Shown here: piece after piece, positions 13,710 to 21,191 of the stretch
Layout of the letters: each line of letters opens with the position of its first letter
Position numbering within the stretch: position 1 is the first letter of the stretch
The notes under the pieces: model-generated
What the model was told of the DNA's origin: nothing
Seen by the model: the letters and a program-made list of their open reading frames with translations, nothing else
Databases searched by the model: none
IMG/VR virus record: IMGVR_UViG_3300010430_000511
Coordinates: 1 to 21,562 of that record
Length of the DNA: 21,562 nucleotides
Direction: 5' to 3' (one strand)
From: a virus
Position numbers and translations under genes: made by a program

Positions 13710-15173
13710 ATGAGCTGGTTCAGAAAAGTAAAAATAGATAACAATACAAGTGCTTTCGGGGAGATAATGACGGCCCACAAAACACCCATAGTACAGCTTG
13801 AAAACAAATATAAAATAGATCCCGCCGAGCTTGACGAGTTAGAAATTTATGAAAACTCAAGCGGGAGCGCCGACAATAATGGTAATAAATTTCGCTGTCA
13901 AACTGGAACCCAAGCGGGGGGTTATGGAGTTATACGAAGTAAAGACAGTATTAACTATCATGCAGGGCAGGGGGTTGAGTGTCAAATAACCGCCACTTTT
14001 ACCACAGGAATAGCAACCTCCACACAATTCGCGGGGATGTTTTCACTTACCGAAACCCTAGCCTTTGGTTATGACGGCGCGGATTTTTCAGTTATTCACG
14101 AATACGGAGGCGAGGCAGAGGTCCAAAAATTAACAGTAACGGTGTCAGGAACGGGAACGACCACAATAACTCTTGATAGTGACGCCGTAGGAATAACAAC
14201 AGCGGCGGGCGATTCTTTAGCGACAACGGCAGAAAAATTGAGGGCTGGATTAGCGGGCGACGCTACTCTATCTGGCAAATGGAGATTTGAGCAGATAGAC
14301 GACATGGTTTTTTGTATCTCTAAAAGTGTAGGTAATAAGACGGGAACAATGAGCGTAACGGGAGCCTCCACCGTTTCAATAGCAGAGGACACCCAAGGCG
14401 TAAGCAAAACCACAAACAACACGGCTAAAGCTAGTTGGTCAGAAACTAGCACACCATTTACTGGCTACGATCCTACACAAATAAATTTATATAAAATTCA
14501 ATTCGGCTATTTAGGGGCGGCTAATATTAATTTTTTTGTTTATAGCCCCGACTTGGGCGATTGGGTTCTAGTTCATATTGAAAAATGGGCTAACACTTCC
14601 GACGACCTTAACCTTGGAGATCCCAACCTAAAGGTTGGCTGGACTTCTGCGAGCCTTGGAAGTAGTGGGACGAATTTAACAGTACAGGGCGGCTCGTGCT
14701 CGCTTATGATGGAGGGGGACGAAGTAATTAAAAACGATGTCCATGCGGAGAGATTTATAGACACAGGAGTAACCGCTACATCTAGTAATTTAATCACTTT
14801 AAAAAATAGGATAGTTTACGGGGGCGAGTTTAATCTTAGTAAAGTACTCCCCGTTAGGGTTTCGGTAGACAACGAACACAACAAAGGAACTATTATAGAG
14901 ATATATAAAAACCCGACAGTCGGAGGGACACCCAATTTTCAGTACCATGATGAATTTAATAGCGTGGCGGCTTATGACACCTCAGGGACAACTATAACAG
15001 GGGGTGAATTTATCGACGGGTTTACGGTGGCGACAAATGCCGCCGAGGTTGTTGATTTAACAATATTATCAACCGAGCTCCTCCCTGAGGATACGCTCGT
15101 ATTTTCGGCTAGAACTGTCTCAGGAAGTGCCACAAACGTAACTATAATAGTAACATGGAAAGAGGAAAAATAA
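13710..15173 (+). CDS. Beta-rich virion protein, probable tail tip/baseplate component
   Basis: 487 aa, starting at the base after the previous stop (TAGATG). The opening WFRKVKIDNNTSAFGEIMTA is followed by a beta-sandwich-like region containing QAGGYGVIRSKDSINYHAGQ (~68-87), a pattern I associate with a marine phage structural family. Residues ~135-235 look like an inserted alpha/beta module: TVTVSGTGTTTITLDSDAVG, a helix AGDSLATTAEKLRAGL, then VFCISKSVGNKTGTMSVTG, like modules inserted in some tail proteins. The C-terminal half holds YKIQFGYLGAANINFFVYSP, a lectin-like strand pattern. Position between tail tip and tape measure supports a tail or adsorption role. Exact function unknown. Confidence 0.55.
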   Translation: MSWFRKVKIDNNTSAFGEIMTAHKTPIVQLENKYKIDPAELDELEIYENSSGSADNNGNKFRCQTGTQAGGYGVIRSKDSINYHAGQGVECQITATFTTGIATSTQFAGMFSLTETLAFGYDGADFSVIHEYGGEAEVQKLTVTVSGTGTTTITLDSDAVGITTAAGDSLATTAEKLRAGLAGDATLSGKWRFEQIDDMVFCISKSVGNKTGTMSVTGASTVSIAEDTQGVSKTTNNTAKASWSETSTPFTGYDPTQINLYKIQFGYLGAANINFFVYSPDLGDWVLVHIEKWANTSDDLNLGDPNLKVGWTSASLGSSGTNLTVQGGSCSLMMEGDEVIKNDVHAERFIDTGVTATSSNLITLKNRIVYGGEFNLSKVLPVRVSVDNEHNKGTIIEIYKNPTVGGTPNFQYHDEFNSVAAYDTSGTTITGGEFIDGFTVATNAAEVVDLTILSTELLPEDTLVFSARTVSGSATNVTIIVTWKEEK

Positions 15174-15174
15174 A

Positions 15175-17697
15175 ATGGCAGCAGACAGAGAGATAGTATA
15201 CAGCATGACCGTCAACAATGACGGTTTATTAAAGGGGACTAAGGCAGCACAAGACGCGGTTCAAAAACTCACAGAGGAAACCCAAACCTTAGCCGAGGCA
15301 ATCACGGAGGTAGAGGACGACATTAGAAACGTATCGAAAGCCAGCGCCGAGAGTAAAGCAGCCGAGAACTTTGAAAAGCTCAATAAGATAGTTGACGAAA
15401 ATGTTTTATCTATCCAAGAGCTAGGGACCGCAGCCGACAATTATAAAAATATTGCTCTAGCGGCTGGTAAAGAGTCGCCAATTGGTCAGCAAGCCTTGCA
15501 AATGGCGGCAGACCTTGAAAAACAAATGGACGAAACGACTCGATCCGTTGACGCTTTAAAAGAGGGGGGTAGAGGGTTAAGCACCGCCCTATCATTAGGC
15601 TCGGGCGTTGTTGCTGGTTATACTGCTTTTGAGTCTGTTACGGCCTTGGTTGGGGTTGAGAGTGAAAAACTACAAGAGACATTTGTAAAACTACAAGCAG
15701 CGCAAGCCGCTTTGATGTCTATACAGGAATTGAAGATTGCCCTTGATAAAGAGGGGCTACTTGTCACAAGAGCCCAAGCGATAGGGACTAAACTATTAGG
15801 GGCCGCGACAGCCTCCTATAATATTATTGTCGGGACATCTACGGGGCTAATGAAAGCGTTTAAACTTGCCCTAGCAGCCACAGGGATAGGGCTTATTATT
15901 GTCGGGATTGGTATGCTTGTCGCAAATTGGGAGGCGTTCACAAGCTGGGTATCCAAGTCGGTTAAAGCCTTGAAAGACTTTGCTCTTGCAATGGCTGAAA
16001 TGATCCCGTTTTTAGGCGACTATGCAAAGGCTCAAAGGTTAGCCGCAGAGGCAGAGGCAGCCGCCGCAGCCGAGAGAGCCCGAGCGCACAAAGCACTAGC
16101 AGAAGAAACCGCCGAGCGTATAAGATTAGCAGAGGAGGAGGCCAAGGTTAAGCTAAAAGCACTAGACGAAACGATTGCGGCCCTTGAGCTTGAAAAAGAC
16201 ACCCTTGAGGCAGAAGGCAAGACCTCCGACGAGGTTACTATTAAGATCCTCGAGGCAGAAAAGGAGAAACTTGTTGCCGTGTTAGAGGCTAACAAGGAGA
16301 AAATTGCAAGCTGGACAGCATACTATGAAGGGCTGGCAGCGATGAGCGGAAAGTCAACCGAGGACTTTAAGGAGGAGATGAAGCTTAGAGGGGTTGACCT
16401 TGACAACTTCCAAGAGCAAGCAAATGACGCTCTAGCAGATCAAGAGAACGCCGTACAATTTGCTGAGAATAGGATAACAAAATTCAAAAGAGAGCAAGGG
16501 GAGAAACGAGCCGCCGACGCTAAGACCGCCAGGGACAAAATGGAGGCCGACGCTAAGGCAGCCGAGGAGAAAATGCTTGCCCTTGAGAAAACCCTTACAG
16601 ATTTACGCCTTGAAAACATAGAAAACGCCAATCAAAAAGAGATTCAATCCTTAATGGAGAAACACCGCCGCGAGTCGGAGGAGATGAAAAAACAATTTGG
16701 CGAAAACTCCGACCTTGAGCAAGAGCTTTTAATAAAGCACCAGGGAGAAATGGAGGTTCTTTTTGATAAGTTCGACGCGGATAGGGTTGCGGCTGAGGAG
16801 GCTATCATTCAAGAGCGGTTAAAGCTAATGAAGGACGGCGCGGACAAGGAACTTGCTATAATGAAGGACAAGCACCGCCTCGAAAGGGAGGAACTTGTTG
16901 CAAAGTTTGGAACCGAGACAGATTTATTACAGGAATTAACAGCCAGACAGGAGGAGGAGCTTGCCGAGTTTAACGCCGAGCAAGACGAGATTAAAAAGGA
17001 GGAGCAAATGGCTAAGATTAACGAGAACTTGGAGATAGCCAACCAAGCCCTCGCATCCATGCAAGAGGTCGCCGCCTTAATTGACCAGATAAGCGCCCAT
17101 AGAAAAAAGAAAATTGACGAGGCTAGAGACATCGAACTAAAAGACCTCGACAAACAGAAGAAAAGAGAGCTTGCAAGAGAGGGCTTAACAGCCAAGCAGA
17201 AGATTGCTATTGAAAATAAATTCGCTTTAGCCGAGCATAAGGTAAAAGTCGCAAGCGCCAAGCAAAAGGACAAGATTGCAAAGCGGGAATTTAACAGAAC
17301 CAAGGCCCTAAAGCTTGTTGAGATAGGACTCAACACGGCGGGCGGTGTTATGCAGGCGCTCGGATCATTCCCGCCTCCTGCGTCATTCATCTTTGCAGGG
17401 ATTACGGCAACGATTGGAACCGTGCAGGCGGCTATTGCGGCGGCTCAGAAGTTTCAACCCTCAAGCGACTCAATCCCGCCCCCTCAACTTCAAAGCTTTT
17501 CAATCCCTTCTGGAGCGGCGGGCGGCGGCGGTGGTGGCGGTGGTGGTGCTGGCGGTGGCGGTCCACTTCAAGACGACACAACCACAAACTTAGAGGATTT
17601 AGAGGAGGACGAAAAGACCAGCGTAACCATTTCACAGGTCGAGATAAACGAGAACCGTGACCAAATGGAGAAGGTCAAACAGGTAGCCACTATCTAA
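15175..17697 (+). CDS. Tape measure protein
   Basis: 840 aa, sitting one base after the previous stop. The whole protein is helical and coiled-coil-rich, as expected for the rod that fixes tail length and leaves with the DNA. Two hydrophobic segments (~229-256 and ~726-760) are typical of tape measures and may insert in the host membrane. Residues ~285-700 are a long charged coiled coil with a 70-residue repeat (units at ~478-547 and 548-617). Near the C-terminus is a glycine run (about residues 783-797) and then an acidic tail. At ~1.5 angstrom per residue the tail would be ~120 nm, a family rule of thumb, not a measurement. Confidence 0.9.
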   Translation: MAADREIVYSMTVNNDGLLKGTKAAQDAVQKLTEETQTLAEAITEVEDDIRNVSKASAESKAAENFEKLNKIVDENVLSIQELGTAADNYKNIALAAGKESPIGQQALQMAADLEKQMDETTRSVDALKEGGRGLSTALSLGSGVVAGYTAFESVTALVGVESEKLQETFVKLQAAQAALMSIQELKIALDKEGLLVTRAQAIGTKLLGAATASYNIIVGTSTGLMKAFKLALAATGIGLIIVGIGMLVANWEAFTSWVSKSVKALKDFALAMAEMIPFLGDYAKAQRLAAEAEAAAAAERARAHKALAEETAERIRLAEEEAKVKLKALDETIAALELEKDTLEAEGKTSDEVTIKILEAEKEKLVAVLEANKEKIASWTAYYEGLAAMSGKSTEDFKEEMKLRGVDLDNFQEQANDALADQENAVQFAENRITKFKREQGEKRAADAKTARDKMEADAKAAEEKMLALEKTLTDLRLENIENANQKEIQSLMEKHRRESEEMKKQFGENSDLEQELLIKHQGEMEVLFDKFDADRVAAEEAIIQERLKLMKDGADKELAIMKDKHRLEREELVAKFGTETDLLQELTARQEEELAEFNAEQDEIKKEEQMAKINENLEIANQALASMQEVAALIDQISAHRKKKIDEARDIELKDLDKQKKRELAREGLTAKQKIAIENKFALAEHKVKVASAKQKDKIAKREFNRTKALKLVEIGLNTAGGVMQALGSFPPPASFIFAGITATIGTVQAAIAAAQKFQPSSDSIPPPQLQSFSIPSGAAGGGGGGGGGAGGGGPLQDDTTTNLEDLEEDEKTSVTISQVEINENRDQMEKVKQVATI
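16606..17025 (+). repeat. Two 210-bp (70-aa) diverged tandem units in the tape measure coiled coil
   Basis: Units 16606-16815 and 16816-17025 align without gaps over their first ~52 residues, sharing about 18 positions, among them RL at the start, KE, KHR, FG, DL and QEL. The register is exact: the KHR motif falls at residues 496 and 566. The end of the second unit is less clear. The pattern fits growth of a tape measure by duplication. Confidence 0.55.
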
Positions 17698-17715
17698 CCA
17701 ACAAAAACGGCTTTT

Positions 17716-17746
17716 CATTGTCTTACAAGTAAGAACTAAGACAATG
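17716..17746 (+). promoter_or_regulatory. Perfect 10-bp inverted repeat over the protease start codon
   Basis: CATTGTCTTA (17716-17725) and TAAGACAATG (17737-17746) are exact reverse complements with an 11-nt loop. The ATG of the next gene is the last three bases of the 3' arm, so an RNA hairpin would bury the start codon. As DNA it is a strong dyad that could bind a dimeric protein. The loop side also holds CTTAC-AA-GTAAG, an overlapping alternative dyad. The TGTCTTA core is shared with 1062-1068 and 9438-9444. No T-run follows, so it is not a terminator. Confidence 0.55.
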
Positions 17747-18874
17747 CCAGAGCGTTTACCAATTTACGAATTAGTAATTGACGAGACTGACGGGGCCGTC
17801 GGTATGGATTACATGGGGCTTGTGGACTATCCCGCGCACGGAAAGGCGTGGATTTCATTTAACCAAGCACCAAGCACGCCCCAAGTCAAAAGTCACTTCA
17901 ATGAAGAAAAAAGGATAGTCAAAGGGGTAGCAATCGCCACCGATTTACAGATTTACAGACGACGAGAGGATGGGAGCGAGTACAACGTTGTATTTAGAAA
18001 AAACGAAGTACTCAAACTCTTAAAGTTATGGGCCAAAAACGGCTACTATAACAACGTCAACCTTATGCATGATCCTAGCCAGAAGATGGAAGGGGTTTAT
18101 ATGATTGAGGTATTTCTCATAAACGACAAAGGGGACAACGTGCCCGAGGAGTTTAAAGGTCAGAACGTTCAACCTGGTTCACTCATTATGAGTTATTGGG
18201 TTGAAAATGATGACGCTTGGAAGTTTATCAAAGAAAAGGGCGCGGGCTTTAGCATTGAAGGCTGGTTTAAAGAAATCGAAATCAATATTAAAAAAATGAA
18301 AACAAAAAAACGCAGTTTAAAGGGCCGTATCAAGGTTCTTATGAGCGGAATCGAAACGCGCAAAACATTCGATAAGGAAACAATGGGCGAGGCTGTCACG
18401 GTTGACGGTTTAGCTGTCTTTTGGGACGGCGATCTTGAGGCTGGTAAAGCCCTTTACATTGTAGACGAGGAAAACCCCGAGGAGGGAATACTTGCAAACG
18501 CTGATACCTATTCATGGGAAGCTGACGGGGCGACTTTGGTCGTGACTGTTGACGAGGCTGGACTTATTACCGACATCACAGAGGGCGAAGGAGCCGAGGA
18601 GGAGGAAGAACTCAACGAGGAGGAAATGAATACAGACCAATTCGAGGCTTTTAAAGCCATGAAAGACGGATTTGACTCTATGCTTAAAGCACAGGAGGAA
18701 AAGTTTAACGCTGAACTCGAAACCCGAAGCAAGGCTTTTGACGAGCTAGTGGAAACTATCGAAGCACAAGAGAAAGCTCTCGAGGATCTTACTGAGGTTG
18801 TTGAGCAAATCCATGAAGGCAAAGAAAGCAAGCACCTTAAACAACAAAAATCTCCAGCTTGGAGAAAAAAATAA
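17744..18874 (+). CDS. XkdF-type prohead protease with C-terminal scaffold
   Basis: 376 aa. The N-terminal ~175 residues match phage serine proteases of the XkdF / peptidase S78-like group: LPIYELVIDE, GLVDYPAH (25-32), EEKRIVKGVAIATDLQIYRR (54-73), VNLMHD with the likely catalytic His109, YMIEVFLIND, and KGAGFSIEGWF with the likely catalytic Ser170. After this comes a small beta domain (~200-280), a Glu-rich linker (EGAEEEEELNEEEMN) and a coiled coil (~300-362), as expected for a scaffold. It should guide capsid assembly and then cleave scaffold and capsid-associated proteins. The ATG at 18296 (residue 185) follows an A-rich tract and may start a separate 192-aa scaffold. The gene precedes the capsid gene by 27 nt. 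Confidence 0.85.
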   Translation: MPERLPIYELVIDETDGAVGMDYMGLVDYPAHGKAWISFNQAPSTPQVKSHFNEEKRIVKGVAIATDLQIYRRREDGSEYNVVFRKNEVLKLLKLWAKNGYYNNVNLMHDPSQKMEGVYMIEVFLINDKGDNVPEEFKGQNVQPGSLIMSYWVENDDAWKFIKEKGAGFSIEGWFKEIEINIKKMKTKKRSLKGRIKVLMSGIETRKTFDKETMGEAVTVDGLAVFWDGDLEAGKALYIVDEENPEEGILANADTYSWEADGATLVVTVDEAGLITDITEGEGAEEEEELNEEEMNTDQFEAFKAMKDGFDSMLKAQEEKFNAELETRSKAFDELVETIEAQEKALEDLTEVVEQIHEGKESKHLKQQKSPAWRKK

Positions 18875-18901
18875 ATTCATTAACATTTAAAACTTAAAGA
18901 A
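18875..18901 (+). promoter_or_regulatory. A/T-rich leader of the major capsid gene
   Basis: The 27-nt gap before the capsid ATG carries ATTAACATTTAAA-like sequence and ends TAAAGAA before ATG. Read ungapped with its ATG, it matches the leader of the 19977 gene at 23 of 30 positions. There is no Shine-Dalgarno site. This fits the A-rich translation-initiation regions known in Bacteroidota and may mark the two most highly expressed virion genes. Confidence 0.45.
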
Positions 18902-19924
18902 ATGCCACAACGATTTAAAACACACAGAAAAGCGGAGCGTAAAACCTTCGACCAGGTAATTCGGGACGAGTTCGATTATGACGTTTCGGCGCTCCCAGCA
19001 TACGTGGACGAGCAAAGCCCTGAGGTAATCGCTGACCTAGTATCAAGCGGAAACCTAAAGAGCCGTATCTCTATTATGGACAATGTAAAGGGATCAAAAT
19101 TGATTAAACTTAAAACTTCCGCGCCTTCTTTGCAGGCTGCGAACACTTGCGGCTGGAACGCCTCGGGCGGGATTGTCTTAACTGACAAAACTATCTCGAC
19201 TTCTCGCGTAAAGATTCAAGAGGAGTATTGTAACGAGGACCTTATTGACGTATGGCCTCAGATCGAGCTAATGGCTGGAGCTAACACAATGGATGAGGAA
19301 GCACCAGACTTTGCCGATACAATGATTATGTACTACCAACAAAGAGCGCAAGAGCTTGACGAGAATTTGATCTGGAACGGGGACACCGACAGCGCAGATT
19401 CAAACCTTGCACACTATGACGGGCTTATCAAGCAATGGAAAAACGATGACGACGTGCATATTTTTCACGCTGGATCTGTCACTATTGACGAGACAAACGC
19501 ATACGACCAACTTAAAAACTTGGACGGGCGAGTTCCTAACATTGTTAAGCGATACCGCTCGACAGTTGGATACGAAATCGTTTGCGGGCGTAATGTCGCG
19601 GAGGATTGCCTTGCTCAGATTTGGGAGGATAAAGACTATAATGGAGCTTTAGAGTTCACAGACGAGGACGGCTCTATTACGTTTATGTTGCCAGCAACGC
19701 AAACGCGAGTACGTTCTTATCCTGAGCTTGATGACACTCAAGAAGTCTGGGGAGTTCCTTACGGGTATATTTTCTATGCTACGGATTTGGAGTCTGATAT
19801 TGACGATTTTGGGTTTAGATTCAACTACCACGACGAGCACCTTAGATTTGGTGTAAAGTGGTTTTCTGGAATTTCCTACGTATACGGTCAGTATTTCACG
19901 AGATTGCTATTAGCAGCATCCTAG
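18902..19924 (+). CDS. Major capsid protein (HK97 fold)
   Basis: 340 aa, directly after the protease/scaffold gene. Features that fit an HK97-fold capsid protein are an N-terminal helical arm, the strand-turn-strand SRISIMDNVKGSKLIKLKTS (~54-73), the segment GGIVLTDKTISTSRVKIQEEYCNEDLIDVW (~89-118), a long 'spine'-like helix with DTMIMYYQQRAQELDENLIWNGD (~139-161), and a C-terminal WFSGISYVYGQYFTRLLLA. The sequence has the LIWNGD element (where a helix ends in 'W.Gd') common to Bacteroidota phage capsids. No separate scaffold gene is present, so the C-terminal part of the protease gene probably serves. Assignment rests on context and these patterns. Confidence 0.8.
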   Translation: MPQRFKTHRKAERKTFDQVIRDEFDYDVSALPAYVDEQSPEVIADLVSSGNLKSRISIMDNVKGSKLIKLKTSAPSLQAANTCGWNASGGIVLTDKTISTSRVKIQEEYCNEDLIDVWPQIELMAGANTMDEEAPDFADTMIMYYQQRAQELDENLIWNGDTDSADSNLAHYDGLIKQWKNDDDVHIFHAGSVTIDETNAYDQLKNLDGRVPNIVKRYRSTVGYEIVCGRNVAEDCLAQIWEDKDYNGALEFTDEDGSITFMLPATQTRVRSYPELDDTQEVWGVPYGYIFYATDLESDIDDFGFRFNYHDEHLRFGVKWFSGISYVYGQYFTRLLLAAS

Positions 19925-19931
19925 AATTAAT

Positions 19932-19953
19932 GGGGGGTTAACGCCCCCCTTTT
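19932..19953 (+). terminator. Rho-independent terminator after the capsid gene
   Basis: GGGGGG (19932-19937) and CCCCCC (19944-19949) form a 6-bp all-GC stem around TTAACG, followed by TTTTATT. It lies 7 nt after the capsid stop and 23 nt before the next start. Partial termination here would set the capsid transcript level above that of downstream genes. Confidence 0.8.
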
Positions 19954-19976
19954 ATTAACTTTTAAACTCTAAAAAA
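19954..19976 (+). promoter_or_regulatory. A/T-rich leader of the tail-tube-like gene
   Basis: ATTAACTTTTAAA followed by CTCTAAAAAA before the ATG. It is similar to the capsid leader (23 of 30 positions identical when the ATG is included). Because it follows a terminator immediately, it may also carry promoter information, but no clear promoter boxes can be defined by eye. Confidence 0.4.
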
Positions 19977-20507
19977 ATGAGTGCAGAAATATTTGGATAT
20001 GCCAAAAACTATTGCGCCGAAAACGGTGGAGTTGATGAGGTAATTATTTACGACATGGAGCGCGTTAGTACGCTGACATTCGCAAATAATATCGTTTCAG
20101 CTTTAACCCTTGAGGACAGTTATAAGGCATATCGTATTATAACAGACATGGAAAGCTCGAACTTTACAGATGTATCGACTCGAAGCCGAGCCAACAATTC
20201 TAAAATGGTAGCCCAAACGGGCCTTATCATTGTTAAGGATTACGACCTTGCAACGGTTCAGCTAGTAGAGCAACTTTCTTTAGCTTACCTTGGAATGATT
20301 GCCAAGTTTTCAATGGCAGACGGGACAAGTAAATGGCATCACTACGGACTACTCAACGGTATGACAATGACAACGGGAGAGTCAACTATTGGACAGCTTT
20401 ATGAAGATTTAAGAGGGACAACTCTTAACTTTGAAGGTAAAGAACTTACCAAAGCGCCAGAAGTAGACAACGCTATTGTACAAGCATTGTTAACGCCAAC
20501 TTCATAA
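19977..20507 (+). CDS. Virion structural protein, likely tail tube
   Basis: 176 aa. The pattern resembles a virion family found near capsid genes in Bacteroidota phages: a short N-terminal part with a Cys, a YKAYRII strand, a region of TQxxxxSRxN type (here FTDVSTRSRANNSKMVAQTG, ~63-82), then VQLVEQLSLAYLGMIAKF, LLNGMTMTTGES and the closing LRGTTLNFEGKELTKAPEV, which matches the 'G.tltFtGkE..pa' ending of these proteins. Strand-rich and of tail-tube size, so a major tail tube protein is the best guess. Its own leader and flanking terminators suggest high expression, as for a tube. Not proven. Confidence 0.6.
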   Translation: MSAEIFGYAKNYCAENGGVDEVIIYDMERVSTLTFANNIVSALTLEDSYKAYRIITDMESSNFTDVSTRSRANNSKMVAQTGLIIVKDYDLATVQLVEQLSLAYLGMIAKFSMADGTSKWHHYGLLNGMTMTTGESTIGQLYEDLRGTTLNFEGKELTKAPEVDNAIVQALLTPTS

Positions 20508-20524
20508 GTGGGAATATAAACAAC

Positions 20525-20553
20525 GGGGGCGGTAAAACATCGCCCCTTTTTTT
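20525..20553 (+). terminator. Rho-independent terminator after the tail-tube-like gene
   Basis: GGGGCG (20526-20531) pairs with CGCCCC (20541-20546), with a possible extra G-T pair, leaving a loop of about 7 nt (TAAAACA). Seven T residues follow (20547-20553). It lies 18 nt after the stop. The next start is only 10 nt further on, so downstream genes depend on read-through or on an unrecognised promoter. Confidence 0.85.
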
Positions 20554-20563
20554 ACTTTAAGCG

Positions 20564-20836
20564 ATGAAAATAAAAAAGGAATTTTTAGGGGCAATCTGTA
20601 AGACTTCCACGATGGGGGTTATTAAGATTGTCGATGAGCCTTGGGTGCTAAAATTGCTAGTTAGTGAAAATAAGTTTTTCATGCTAGAAGATCCACCCGT
20701 AAAGGCTAAGAAATTGGTCCCTCTTGAGGACAAGCCAAAAAAAGAACTTATTAAACTGGCTAAGGATTTGGAGGGCTACGAGTCCTCAATGACTAAAGCC
20801 GAACTTGTTGAGCTTATACAAAATGCTCCATCTTAG
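20564..20836 (+). CDS. Small protein with a C-terminal helix-extension-helix-like domain
   Basis: 90 aa. Residues 1-42 look like a small beta domain (KEFLGAICKTSTMGVIKIV, then VLKLLVSENKFFMLED). Residues ~58-86, KPKKELIKLAKDLEGYESSM and TKAELVELIQ, have the spacing of SAP/Rho-N/HeH-like domains, which bind nucleic acid or act as small packing modules. This domain is often seen at the C-terminus of small phage head-region proteins. It overlaps the next gene by 14 nt. Function not assigned. Confidence 0.65.
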   Translation: MKIKKEFLGAICKTSTMGVIKIVDEPWVLKLLVSENKFFMLEDPPVKAKKLVPLEDKPKKELIKLAKDLEGYESSMTKAELVELIQNAPS

Positions 20837-21191
20837 CACAGGAGTAAATACCATTTATATAAATGTCTCGGATATGGTTATTGTAACCACTCCGATTTAC
20901 TTGTTTAGGTTCAAGCACAGCAAAGACAATACTGAGTATTTGGTTGAGCTTTCAAATGAATTACCAGCCAACGACAGGACTGACAAGTTTACTTTAACCC
21001 TACCAACAGACGCAGACCTCCAGCCAGGCAAATTGGAGCTAACAGTTTACGAGAGTGAACTTATAGGCGACGAGGATTACGAGTCAATGAGAATATTAAA
21101 CGTGTACCCTGTAACGATGTCAGGGGACGCGTACAGCGACACAACCTACGAGACTAATGACGGAACCGATACAGTCTACCAAACCGACTAA
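20823..21191 (+). CDS. Conserved phage structural-region protein
   Basis: 122 aa from ATG 20823. The ATG at 20805 is possible but increases the overlap with the previous gene, and the family usually begins just before a 'n.i.l.ls....i..p.YLF.f....' pattern, as here: INVSDMVIVTTPIYLFRFKH. Next come YLVELSNELPANDRTDKFTL and QPGKLELTVYES, a beta-sandwich-like layout seen in small proteins of Bacteroidota phage virion regions. The acidic C-terminus overlaps the portal start by 35 nt. Exact role is unknown; a tail or neck component is likely by context. Confidence 0.6.
   Translation: MLHLSTGVNTIYINVSDMVIVTTPIYLFRFKHSKDNTEYLVELSNELPANDRTDKFTLTLPTDADLQPGKLELTVYESELIGDEDYESMRILNVYPVTMSGDAYSDTTYETNDGTDTVYQTD

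Noticed and set aside
16809-17390. 193-aa minus-strand ORF opposite the tape measure gene
   Set aside because: A Ser/Ala/Leu-rich mirror of Lys/Glu-rich coiled-coil codons. The same holds for the minus ORFs at 14096-14452, 16032-16295 and 18508-18831.
17520-17562. GGC/GGT triplet run as a possible microsatellite or regulatory repeat
   Set aside because: It simply encodes the glycine-rich linker of the tape measure protein; codons vary (GGC and GGT) and the frame is kept.
18846-18871. Hairpin TCTCCA / TGGAGA flanked by A runs, terminator-like on the minus strand
   Set aside because: It is the end of the protease/scaffold reading frame. No minus-strand gene would use it, and on the + strand it lacks a T-run.
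19173-19180. Another TTGTCTTA copy inside the capsid gene
   Set aside because: It lies in coding sequence (Ile-Val-Leu codons) with only a short flanking dyad, so chance is the simplest explanation.
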